Positions 45,901 to 55,829 of a stretch of 64,000 nt of DNA are shown one piece after another. The position numbers were made by a program, and so were the translations under genes. Under the pieces are notes generated by a model, which was given only the letters and a program-made list of their open reading frames with translations, was not told the DNA's origin and searched no databases. How positions within the stretch are numbered: the stretch's first letter is position 1; each line of letters starts with the position of its first letter. This stretch comes from Bactrocera neohumeralis (taxonomy: Eukaryota; Arthropoda; Insecta; Diptera; Tephritidae). The DNA is taken from contig NC_065920.1 in assembly GCF_024586455.1 (NCBI RefSeq), positions 55,373,960 through 55,437,959 on the forward strand. The letters are read 5' to 3'.

Positions 45901-46799
45901 AGTATGTTGCTTCAATATTGTGAGAGCTGTTCGGCAGTGTGAAAAAGTGGCATTAAAGCAAGTGAAAAGATGCAGTGAACCAGAACTAAAATACATTTCG
46001 ACACACACATATTATATAGAACAATAAATAATTGGAAAGTGTAGCATACATCTACTGTGTTGGCGCTAAATTTAATCCACTTAAAGCCAATTTTTTTGCG
46101 CACTAGTGCATTTTGAGTCATTGCAAAAAATGCTTATTCTCGAAAAGAAGGAAACTAAATTTGGCGGTTTGCGTCGTAACGCATTTGCCTTTTTGCTTGT
46201 TGAAAAGTTCACACTAAATTTAAAGTTGACAGCGGCCTTCAACGCCTTTCGATGGTGCTGTCAGACTGAGTTTAGTTTCCCAGAGTGCTTCACTTTTAGA
46301 TTACATTCGTTTTAGCTGCCAAAACTGTTTTTGAAGCAGTGTTGAGTGTGGATAACCAAACTAATTAAGACAGTTAGAAAATTAGTAAGTGATGGAGTAG
46401 CTAAAGTGTTGATTGGAAGACCATTGTATTTGTATTTACGAATTTCTATTTTTTTAACACATCTGGCCTTATTAGTCAAAACATTTCGCAATTTGACTTA
46501 TATATTATTTAACGTTCCGTGAAACATGGATATGATAACCGATTTCCCTCAGTTTCCCGAAAGTGTACAACAGTTGCCGGTAAGGGTGTATCAAAAGGAG
46601 CCAAAAAAAAGCAAGAAGCATTTCTATGCAAATGGTTGCTGTTTTTTTTTAGAAAACTGAATATATTCCAAATATACTACTAGCGCAATATGTTGTACAT
46701 ATATAGCAAATTGTGAGTAGTAAAAAATAATTGCTTGCCCGTTGACTTTCAAGAACTTCGCGCAAACCTTAATTCTGATATATTTATTGGTGCAATATG
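45901..46799. other. Noncoding; nothing recognised
   Basis: A 69-residue frame at 46106-46315 lies in a somewhat G+C-richer patch but shows no motif. No clear repeats. Confidence 0.4.
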
Positions 46800-47215
46800 G
46801 GAAATAAGCGATGTTTTAGTCCGATTTCGCCCTTTTTCACACTGTAAACTAGGAATATACAGATAATTTTAAATACTAAATTCGGTCGAGATCATTCGGA
46901 GTCTTGATATATGAATTTAATGCCTCTGGCTTATTTATTTGTTGATTTATCGCGCTTTTCGTAGTGTACCAAGTTTAATTAAGATATCTAAATTTTTACT
47001 CAAGTTCAACAGCTTGCGCAGTAGGATGGATGAATAGACAGTTATACACTCAGAATTCCACTCGTATCATCATCTTGATCATTTATATATATATACACAT
47101 ATGTATATATGTATGTATAATCCTATATCTAACTCGATTATTTTTAAGTGATATAAGCAACCGTTCGGTGAACAAAGGTATTAAACTCTGTAGGAACATG
47201 TTGAAAAAGTATAAA
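46800..47215 (+). repeat. Diverged 3' part of the long dispersed repeat
   Basis: 'gtaccaagtttaattaagat', 'actcaagttcaacagcttgc', then 'ttgatcatttatatatat', 'cctatatctaactcgatta', 'caaccgttcggtgaacaaa' follow the order of the palindrome's right arm read in reverse (14170 to 13990). Confidence 0.65.
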
Positions 47216-50200
47216 TATATCCCTAAAGAAGCCCATATTCAAAGTTAAGCTCCACAATTAGGTTGAAAACCCTTTAGAATGTTGTATGTACATTTTATCT
47301 CCTAAACCATTTAAGCTATAAGGGCCAAATACGCTCAGGACAAATCTGTTTGGTATCCCTACCCACACCGTGAATACGGTTAACATAAGGTGGAGTAACG
47401 GTTTGGTTGAAAAATGTTATACGTGCGATAAATCTATAAATAATTGCCTCAAAGATATGCTACGTTTTTACATTCAAGATAACATGAGAGGGCGTTTTAG
47501 GAGCCAGTGAAAAAATGTTGACTATAAGCGAGGCACTATTGTGAACTTTTTGTTGAAAATATCGATAAATATAGGAGATTTATTATGGGAATTAAGAGAG
47601 AATTATTTGCCGATAATACTATGTCTGTATATCAAAAATGTGTTGAATCGGATCAGTAATACTCTTAGCCCCCATATATGTACTAGAAAGCTTTTCGAAC
47701 TTTGAGTTGACACCTCATACATACATCACCAATATTCTAGTTATCATATTTAGGTTTAGTGGACGTGCTTTCCTCCTAATTGGTTGAAAACCTGTCCTAA
47801 ATCCCATATAACAAGCAAACCTTATGCACCTGAATATTTCCTTGGCTTCTATCTTGACAAGTTGAAAGAGTATAGAATGATGGGTTACATGCAAACTTAA
47901 CATTTCCTTATTTGTTTAACTTTATAATTATCTTTTGATATACTACTGCACCCACAACTCAATGTAATAACTACAAACTCGAGTAAAACAAACTTAGCTT
48001 ATGGCTTGACGCTGCGTGGATGTTAAGCGCGAAGGGAATAAATAAGATGATAAAAAAACTCAGACTCTTTTGAAAATAATAACCAACAATATAAACAACT
48101 ATATTATTAAGCTTAGCACTTTATCGCCTTTAACACATCATTTCAGAGGGAATATAAACATGGCAGTAAATGTACGAAAATACAAGGAACTTTCCAAGGC
48201 AAACAGAAACAGAACTTTTTGAAACTAGAGCCAGAGAACGTATAATATAGAGAAGGTTCAACTACGGACAAGCGTGTGAACTGTCAAGAGCTAACAAAAT
48301 CCTATTAGTGGATTTCACCACTTTTGGCTCGGCAGGAGAAATTTTAACAGAAATGAGTGAACAGAGCTGAGAATTCAATGAAAATTATGCTCAGAAATAT
48401 ACATTGCTATTACAGACGTATGTTGCTCTTTTGCTTATATTTTTATACGTTTACATGCAATCATATCAATTGATATGAATATCATTTTGCGAATTTTTGT
48501 GAATTCATGCAAAATTGATAACATTATTATTTAATTATGCTATTTTCATGGTAATGTTTGTAGTTAATGTCCAAATAAAAGCTACTTTTTAAATATTTCT
48601 TATCTTTGATAATATAATATAATTTCATATACTTACATTTACTTATGCATACATATGCATATGCTATATAAGTATATGATATATTATCGTAATATCCTAA
48701 AAACACAATACATATATTACAATAATAATATGTATGTATGTAGTATGTAAATCACACCTCTTATCATTTAAAACTTTCATACGCATCTATCCTGCAGATA
48801 CATATGTATGTATGTATGCATGCAAGTACAAATCAATTTCAAATCAAGATATTATCATTTATCAGAAATATAAAAAGCGCGCGCTTCTCAATATTAACGT
48901 ACAAACATATGTATGTATGTGCGTATGGCATTCTCACACAAATAATATATGCGTACGCATGTAAATCAAAAAATACAAACATTCTTCTGGAAAAAAAACA
49001 ATAGTCTCAAAAATCATCATACATATTCGGTATACATACTTACAATATGAGGACACATGTAAATATGTGCGTATGGCATTCCCACACAAACAATGCATAC
49101 ACAACATATATACTCACATGCGTTCACATGTGGATATGTCACCCGCAAAAATTACAAATATTGTTTTACAAAACCAACAATCGTTTGAAAAAGCATCAGA
49201 AACCAATATGGCATCCAAATTGCCGACGTCAAAATTTATAGTAAATTACCCAACAACAAAATTTTCATTCATGAACGCAAACGTACTTTCAAAAAGCATA
49301 TTCGATTCATTCATAAAAGCAGACGCCATTACATCTCCCCGAGCATGCCTTGCCTACAAGCGTCTTTTCGCGACGATTTCAAAAGCTAAAATTCATAAAT
49401 TGAATATATTTCTGAAATGTATGAGAAGGCAAAAGTGACAACCCCGTAAAAATAAGTATGAAAATATATTTAAATAAAATAGACAACATAGTTTATTTGT
49501 CGAATTTCAAGTCTATAAATTTTTCAAAGAAAATATTCAATATTCTTCTGATTTTTGTGTACAGTCAATCCCGGTTAAGTAGTACTCCGCTTAATGAAAA
49601 TCAAACCCCTCCCTCATCACTCTTAACAGCCTATATTATATCTTGCTGCATCTCACAGTTTGTTTTTTGAAACATATAGAAATTATTGTTTTAAGTACGA
49701 CTCGTTTAAGTATCCGCGGTCGCTTATGTACCATATTATATTTTTATTTTTAACAAACCACAAAATTCTGTATCTTTGAATGTGGCACATAACCAGTATT
49801 GTCTGTATTTGTCAAGGAATGTGAAAAATATTTTGTAAGTCTGAAATATTTTTACGCAGCTGCGTCGTTATGTATGCAAGCTCACACACAAACATACATA
49901 TTTACGCTGGTTTGTAGGCGAAGCTGTACAGCGGCAAGGAAAGCGGTGACAATCGTTTGATTTTTTTTGGTACAGCTCGGATTTTCTACCAACAACACAT
50001 TGACTTTTTGACAAAACGTGAAGTTCGGCCATTGGTTGTCCGTGACAACGGAGTTTATGTATGAAACAATGGGTGTATATATTTACACATAAAGTTGTGT
50101 GTAGACAAATTTACAAACATTATGCGAATGATTCTTTCAAATTTGTTTACATGAACACAAAATTACATACATACATATGTATGTGAATATGTGAACTTTA

Positions 50201-50738
50201 TGCGTACGGTTTTTAAAATCTGTTTACATATACATACACATGATTACATGCATATGACTTTTAAGATTTTATCAAAACCGGATTTTATCAAAAAAAATGT
50301 TATCATTACGGGTATGGTTTTTAAAAATCTGTTTAGTATATGTACAAGCATCCATATGCGAATATGTGCGTTGGGTAAAACGTTATCAAATTACTAATGC
50401 CCAATGATATGTACATATGTATGTACATATATTTATTTAAGTAATAATACAAATTTACACTTTATTATAAATTCCAACAGATTTAATGGAATTTATCATT
50501 AAATATGTCAAATTGCACATACATACATATATATGTACATATACATAGGAGCTTTGTTATCAAATATTTACATACATAAGCATGTACATATATGGAGAAT
50601 ATCTATAAATGATATCCATAGCCGTTTACGCATTGTAAATGTGCGAATCTGTAAGCGTACATTGAAATTAGCATCATTTTTCTCATTTAACACTGAAAAT
50701 GCTCAATTCTGCTATTTTCGACGCTCCGGTTAAATATT
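47216..50738. other. Microsatellite-rich noncoding region
   Basis: From about 48600 to 50580 'catacatatgtatgta' microsatellites recur. Two blocks near 48905-48990 and 49045-49165 share 'catatgtatgtatgtgcgta...ggcattc.cacacaaa' and 'gcatgtaaat/caca...aaaaattacaaa', so they look like diverged copies of one unit. A 123-residue frame at 49067-49438 crosses this repeat and then holds 'YPTTKFSFMNANVLSKSIFD'; no family recognised. Pogo-like 'cagtcaatcccggttaagta' lies at 49562. Confidence 0.45.
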
Positions 50739-50818
50739 GGTGAAATCCGCTTATAGAAACGAGTACCCCTCCTTTTGTGGTGAAATCCACTAATAGAAAA
50801 GAGTACCCCTCCAAAAAA
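50739..50818 (+). repeat. Two-copy 40-bp direct repeat
   Basis: 'ggtgaaatccgcttatagaa' followed by 'acgagtacccctcc' at 50739 repeats 40 bases later with three differences. It sits beside the fourth deleted mariner. Confidence 0.75.
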
Positions 50819-50874
50819 TGAAATATCCCAAATTTGGCAACGCGGTGAACCTTCTCTATATTAAACGTTCTCTG

Positions 50875-51701
50875 CAATTGTTCAGTGAAAATTTCATGAC
50901 ATTTCATAGATTGGAAGTGAAGTTATTGCGTTTTAAGTGTCAGTATATTTGTGTTATCGGTGCGAAAATGAGCTTCGAACAAAAAGCGAACATTGAATTT
51001 TGTTTTAAAATTGGTACAACTTTTACCGAAACGTTTCAATTGATGACACAAGTTTATGGCGATGATTGCCTATCCCGTAGCAGAGTGCACGAGTGGTTTC
51101 AACGTTTTCAAAGTGGTCGTGAGGACATAAATGACGACCAACATGTGGGCCAATTTAAATCCGTGATCACCGGAAATTCCATCGAAACTGTGCGTGAATT
51201 CATCAAAAATCGGTCGAAATTATCATTGAAATTCATGAAAATGGAATTGAACATTTCCAAAACATCGATTTATCGCAATTTGAGCGAACATTTGGGCTTA
51301 CGAAAGGTGTGTGCACGGTTTGTTCCGCACAAATTGACTGACGACAAAAAATTGTTCAGAATCCAACATTCGTAGGACGATTATTTGATCAAAAATCACA
51401 ATTTAACCATTATCCACTCCCCGTATTTACCTGATATGGCACCGTGCGACTTCTTCCTTTTCGGAAAAATGCATTTGCCCATGAGAGGAAAGCGTTATGC
51501 AGACGTAGTGGCCCTTGAAAGGCTTGCACCGGCATACTGGTGGCCATACCCTAAAACACTCGTTCGACATGCTTTTGGACCGTGAAAAAAGCTGTGTTGA
51601 AGCAGAAAGAGTCTATTTTGAATAAAATAAATTGATTTTGCCAAAAAACCATTTGTTCTGTTGTTTTTTTTTAAGTTCTGTTTACTTTGGAACGCTCCTT
51701 G
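50875..51701 (+). mobile_element. Internally deleted mariner, copy 3 (5' end lost)
   Basis: Plus orientation. The 3' end 'tttactttggaacgctccttg' with TA at 51702-51703 matches the other copies' TIR. At the 5' side similarity starts near 50875 ('gcaattgttcagtgaaaattt') and the TIR is missing or unrecognisable. Confidence 0.82.
50968..51570 (+). pseudogene. Mariner transposase remnant, copy 3 (best N-terminus)
   Basis: The best-preserved N-terminus of the deleted subfamily. ATG 50968 starts 'MSFEQKANIEFCFKIGTT'; an in-frame extension to 50818 is outside the element and is not counted. The open part reaches a stop at 51375 and holds both helix-turn-helix motifs ('VYGDDCLSRSRVHEWFQRFQ', 'ISKTSIYRNLSEHLGLRKVC') and 'PHKLTDDKKLFRIQHS'. 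The next frame reads 'PDMAPCDFFLFGKMHLPMRG', with the third catalytic aspartate. The first two aspartate motifs are deleted at the same place as in the other three copies. As it stands the product would be a DNA-binding domain of about 135 residues. Confidence 0.82.
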
Positions 51702-51703
51702 TA

Positions 51704-53940
51704 TGGTATGTAGTATAAGCAAGCTATGCAAATTGGTTGTAAAACTTAAATACGCGAGAAACCTTTTTTAACTCATTATTTACACCTTTTGTATACCTAA
51801 AGGCGACTCCAAGCACACAGCTATTTCCAAGTTGCCGGAACGTGTCGGATACAAGTGATGTCAGACGGTTATATTTACAGAGTTACAACAAACTTTTCGA
51901 AGCTGGGGGAAAGTTACAAGAGCATTTAGCAGAGAACATGCACTCCATATTAGTAAAACACACCCAAAAGCGAGTCAGCTTAAAAAGTTCACCATAGTTG
52001 AATTATATTTATTTGTAAGTGCATACTATCGTAGCTCTTTGGATCACATGATTGCATAAGTTTTGGTGTCTAACATTTTTCGCTTTAGACGGAACTTTGT
52101 TTGAAAAATATTAAAAATGTACACCAAGAGGTTTCCACGATTCTCTCTTTATATATTTGAATTTCGTATTGTTCAAAAGCCCTATGACAGCGTCGCAAAG
52201 TTTACTTACTGCCGCAAAAAATCGAAATGCATAGATACTCTGCGAATGTTGATTCTGATGATTGAGTTGTCTCACTATGTTTTGAATTTGTGCAGCCTAT
52301 GTTTTCATGAACTGCGTATTTTGTTTCTTGCTTGCGCTATTCTTTGTCAGAATTTTAATACAAGGCAAAATTGTTTGAGTATTTTAGTACTTATGTATTC
52401 GCTTTATAAAAATAATATTGGTTGAAAAGTGATGAAAATAACATATAAATGGGTGTAAAAGATTAGAAAACATGACCATAAGAACAATACAGCGACCAGC
52501 ACCAAATGCGACCAGACGACGGCGAAAAACCCTGGGCAAATGGGTAAGTAAAATTTTGATTATGGCGTACTGAAAAACCGAAACGGATCAGTTTGACAAA
52601 AGGCTGATGAGAGCAGTATTCTGTCACCTCAGTAGATAAAAGTGACATCTTACCAAAATGGCTGGTAGGCTAAAACTGTTCCCACCTGCGTCTCGTTGAA
52701 ACCATGGCAGATATTCAAGTACGTTTAATGCACGTCGCACATAGGTTTCTGCTAGTGCATACTGCGGCTAAAAATATAAGGAGTTGTCGCAGGACAATGA
52801 CATTTGGTACATCATTGTTTTGGATTCCAATCAAGAAAGAAATGAAAAAATCAAAATTACGCCCCCTTTTTTACGCCCATCTCCCATATAAGGTGAAACT
52901 TAATTTTTGACCTACAGCACTGATTTTTGGTACATAACATTTTTATGACATTATATATGTTGGTGTTAAATTTCAATAATATCCGCCCACTTTTACGCCC
53001 ACCTCCCATACAAACGGAATTCTCTTTTATCAAGTCTCTTTTAGCAACTTTTTTACATCTTCATGACATTCTAATTTTTTTAATTTTATTTTAGTACGAA
53101 AAATGTTTATGTACGGACCCGAAGACATTAATAAGTGATGCATCACATCTTCGTTAGTGGATATGCGTCCAATTCTTCTGGAATGATACATCCTTTAGTT
53201 CCTGTAATCCTTGTTATATATATATTGCATACTTTTGGGCGGTAACTTGCCATTTTAGAGTATCTCATTGTTTTTTTCAAGAGGGGCAATTTGGGGCAGC
53301 TGAATTTTTTTTATCGTTTAGCTGAGACTTCAGGCTTTAATTCGGTGTATGTATGTCGACAGCGGTAGACAGCGCTAAAAAGTTACACCACTTTGAATTT
53401 GAAGAACATTGAAATTTTGACGTCCAAGTTATGTTGTTCCACAATATTTTTTATGCATTATTTTTTTTAATGGATTTTGATGCAAATTTTTTCTTTGATA
53501 CATATTATAAATGAAAAATAATAATAAAGTTGAATTTCAATAGTTGTTTTATTGTATCAATGATTTGACTTTTGAGTAAATTTTTTGCTAATTTTGATGT
53601 TCTCCACATTCACCAACTTTGGGCAGTTCTGGCCAAAAAACTAATGCAGATAGAATCCTAATACTTTGGGAAATAATGTATAGATAGTTGGTAACAAACT
53701 AGAAATTTTCATTCAAATCAAACAACATGCCATTTTTGAATTTCAGCCACGGAAATCCCAATGTGCGTCGCCATAATTTCTTTGGCCGTACAGGTTCAGT
53801 CGTGCACACAATGCTTAATAATAGGTTGTCAAAAAAGTCTTGCGGTTGTCGCTGAAAGCGCGTAGTTCTAGTTTTATTCGTTGCATCGGTCATGGTCATA
53901 ACAAGAGTCTCTTAAAACAATGCCATAGGCTTCCCATAGA
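51704..53940. other. Noncoding with repeat scraps
   Basis: 52840-53010 carries two 'tacgcccatctcccatataa'-like blocks of the long dispersed repeat. A good splice-donor-like 'gggtaagtaaaa' lies near 52541 after a G+C-richer patch, but no exon can be supported. No other feature seen. Confidence 0.4.
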
Positions 53941-54180
53941 AAATATAAAGTAACAGTTTACTGGTGGACTGAAAATATCGCCCAACTCAGACGCACATGC
54001 TTCAGCCTTCGCAGATCCTACACAAGATCCAGGCCGCATCTTAAGAAGCCGAACAATACAAAGTAGCAAAAAAGGAGCTCAAGCACGTTATCGACGACAG
54101 CAAAAAGAAAAAAATGGGATAAACTACGGGAGGATATTAACAGAAACCCCTGCGGACTCGGGACTTAAACGCTGCCAAAA
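53940..54180 (+). pseudogene. R1-like non-LTR retrotransposon fragment
   Basis: Plus-strand reading 'WWTENIAQLRRTCFSLRRSY' then 'KRKKWDKLREDINRNPCGLG' resembles the stretch between endonuclease and RT of R1-type elements ('WW...I..LR..C...RR.Y...KR..W..LC.....PWG'). One frame break and no further similarity. It lies just before the intact jockey-like element. Confidence 0.6.
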
Positions 54181-54680
54181 TGAATCACACGCAGGTGTGC
54201 AAATGTAAAACTCTCAATAAGAAATATTGAACGCCACACTGATGCAAAAGCGTTTATTAAGAGACATTGCGGGAAATATGAAAATCATATTCAAATTTTG
54301 AAAGTAGCTATCCAACTCTTGAGTAGAACAGACGTGTGAAGTGAAGCTGATTAACATTCAATCAAGTGAATATTTTAGCGATCAATGCAAAGCAAACCAC
54401 CGTTAAAAAACAAACGAGAGTGTAAGACAAAATACTGATAACACAGTATCATTCGTGCTAACGCGCTAACAACTATGTGCTAGTGCAGCTGAGTGCAGTG
54501 CTAAGACACTAACAACCATATATGTACATCATATGATTGATTTACATAAATAAGTGCAAAGTGCAACTAATACAATATTACAAACAACATCAAATATTCA
54601 TTAAATTAAGTAAATATCAATAAAATCTATAAATAATTATTAGCAAATCTAATTAAAATAAAAATACATGCTGCTGCAGC

Positions 54681-55829
54681 ATGGACTCATCGTGGCAAAC
54701 TGTGACCAGCAAGCGACCTAGAGAATCAGCGTCACCAACTCCGGAAACCAGCAAAAGAGTTAGAGAACTAAGTAAAGATTTGCCAAGCCACAATAGATTC
54801 AGTCTTCTTGACAATGCCATTAGCACGAACAACAATGACAATAATGTTATGGACTGCAATAACAGCTGTGACATTAATGAAAATACTACAGCCAAGGAAA
54901 AAATACCAAAACCGCCGCCAATATTCTTTCCAGATGTAACCGAGGTAAACAACATGATAGCTAACATTCAAAAAGTAATATCTATGAATGATTTCTATTA
55001 CAAAACTGTTAAAAATAATGAAGTTCGGCTGATGGTAAAGAACGTTGAAAGCTACCGCAAATTAATTAAACAACTGAATGCAACTAAAGTTAACTATCAT
55101 ACATACCAATTGAAGGAAGAACGTTCGTTTAGGATTGCCATTAAAGGGCTTCATCACTCCACTGACATTTCATCAATAAAAGCTGAGCTTATAATTCTTG
55201 GTCATAGCGTCAGAAGTGTTAGGAATTCTACAAGCAGCATTGACAAGAGACCATTGAATATGTTTTTGGTAGACTTGGACCCCGACACTAATAACAAGGA
55301 AATATATGGAATTGAACATTTGTGCAACGCGGTTGTTACGATTGAGCCTGTAAGAAAGACAAATGACTTGGTTCAGTGCTACAGATGCCAAGAGTATGGT
55401 CATACACAAAATTACTGCAGAAAGGCCTATAGATGTGTTAAATGCGCCCTAGGTCATCCGACAGCAGAATGCTCAAAACAGAAAGAGACCCCACCGAAAT
55501 GTGTCCATTGTGAACAGATACACACAGCGAATTACAGAGGATGCCTGGTATACCAAAAATTAATTAAAAGAAATAATGTTAAAAATAATAGGGAACGGGA
55601 AACTCAAGTTAAAGACAACAACACAAATTTGTCATATGCAGATGTTACCCGGTCTCAGTTCATTAATAACAACAATAATATAAATAGCGTTAGTGATAAT
55701 ATTAGCATTAACTTAGCCAAAGAAAATTCTCTAATAACTAAGATAGAACAAATGATTAACAAACAAAGCGAATTAATGAACACTATGATGCAAATGATGA
55801 GATTAATTATAGCAAAATTATGTCCTTAA
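54681..55829 (+). CDS. Jockey-type ORF1 nucleic-acid-binding (Gag-like) protein
   Basis: A 382-residue protein expected to coat the element's RNA and guide the ribonucleoprotein. The start at 54681 is the first ATG of the frame. The N-terminus is polar ('TSKRPRESASPTPETSKRVR' then 'NRFSLLDN', a common jockey Gag motif). The middle (about 85-225) is the conserved Gag core with an RRM-like and PRE_C2HC-type region. Three zinc knuckles follow at about 233-288: 'CYRCQEYGHTQNYC' (CX2CX4HX4C), 'CVKCALGHPTAEC' and 'CVHCEQIHTANYRGC'. The Asn-rich C-terminus ends 'MMQMMRLIIAKLCP'. It is shorter than Drosophila jockey ORF1 (about 570 residues), but the frame is uninterrupted. Its stop codon overlaps the ORF2 start by 10 bases, suggesting coupled or reinitiated translation from one transcript. 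Confidence 0.92.
   Translation: MDSSWQTVTSKRPRESASPTPETSKRVRELSKDLPSHNRFSLLDNAISTNNNDNNVMDCNNSCDINENTTAKEKIPKPPPIFFPDVTEVNNMIANIQKVISMNDFYYKTVKNNEVRLMVKNVESYRKLIKQLNATKVNYHTYQLKEERSFRIAIKGLHHSTDISSIKAELIILGHSVRSVRNSTSSIDKRPLNMFLVDLDPDTNNKEIYGIEHLCNAVVTIEPVRKTNDLVQCYRCQEYGHTQNYCRKAYRCVKCALGHPTAECSKQKETPPKCVHCEQIHTANYRGCLVYQKLIKRNNVKNNRERETQVKDNNTNLSYADVTRSQFINNNNNINSVSDNISINLAKENSLITKIEQMINKQSELMNTMMQMMRLIIAKLCP

Noticed and set aside
49067..49438. 123-residue plus-strand frame
   Set aside because: Begins inside a microsatellite repeat and matches no family I know; kept only as a note on the region.
52500..52560. Exon ending at a 'ggtaagtaaaa' splice donor
   Set aside because: A single donor-like site without coding continuity or acceptor is not evidence of a gene.
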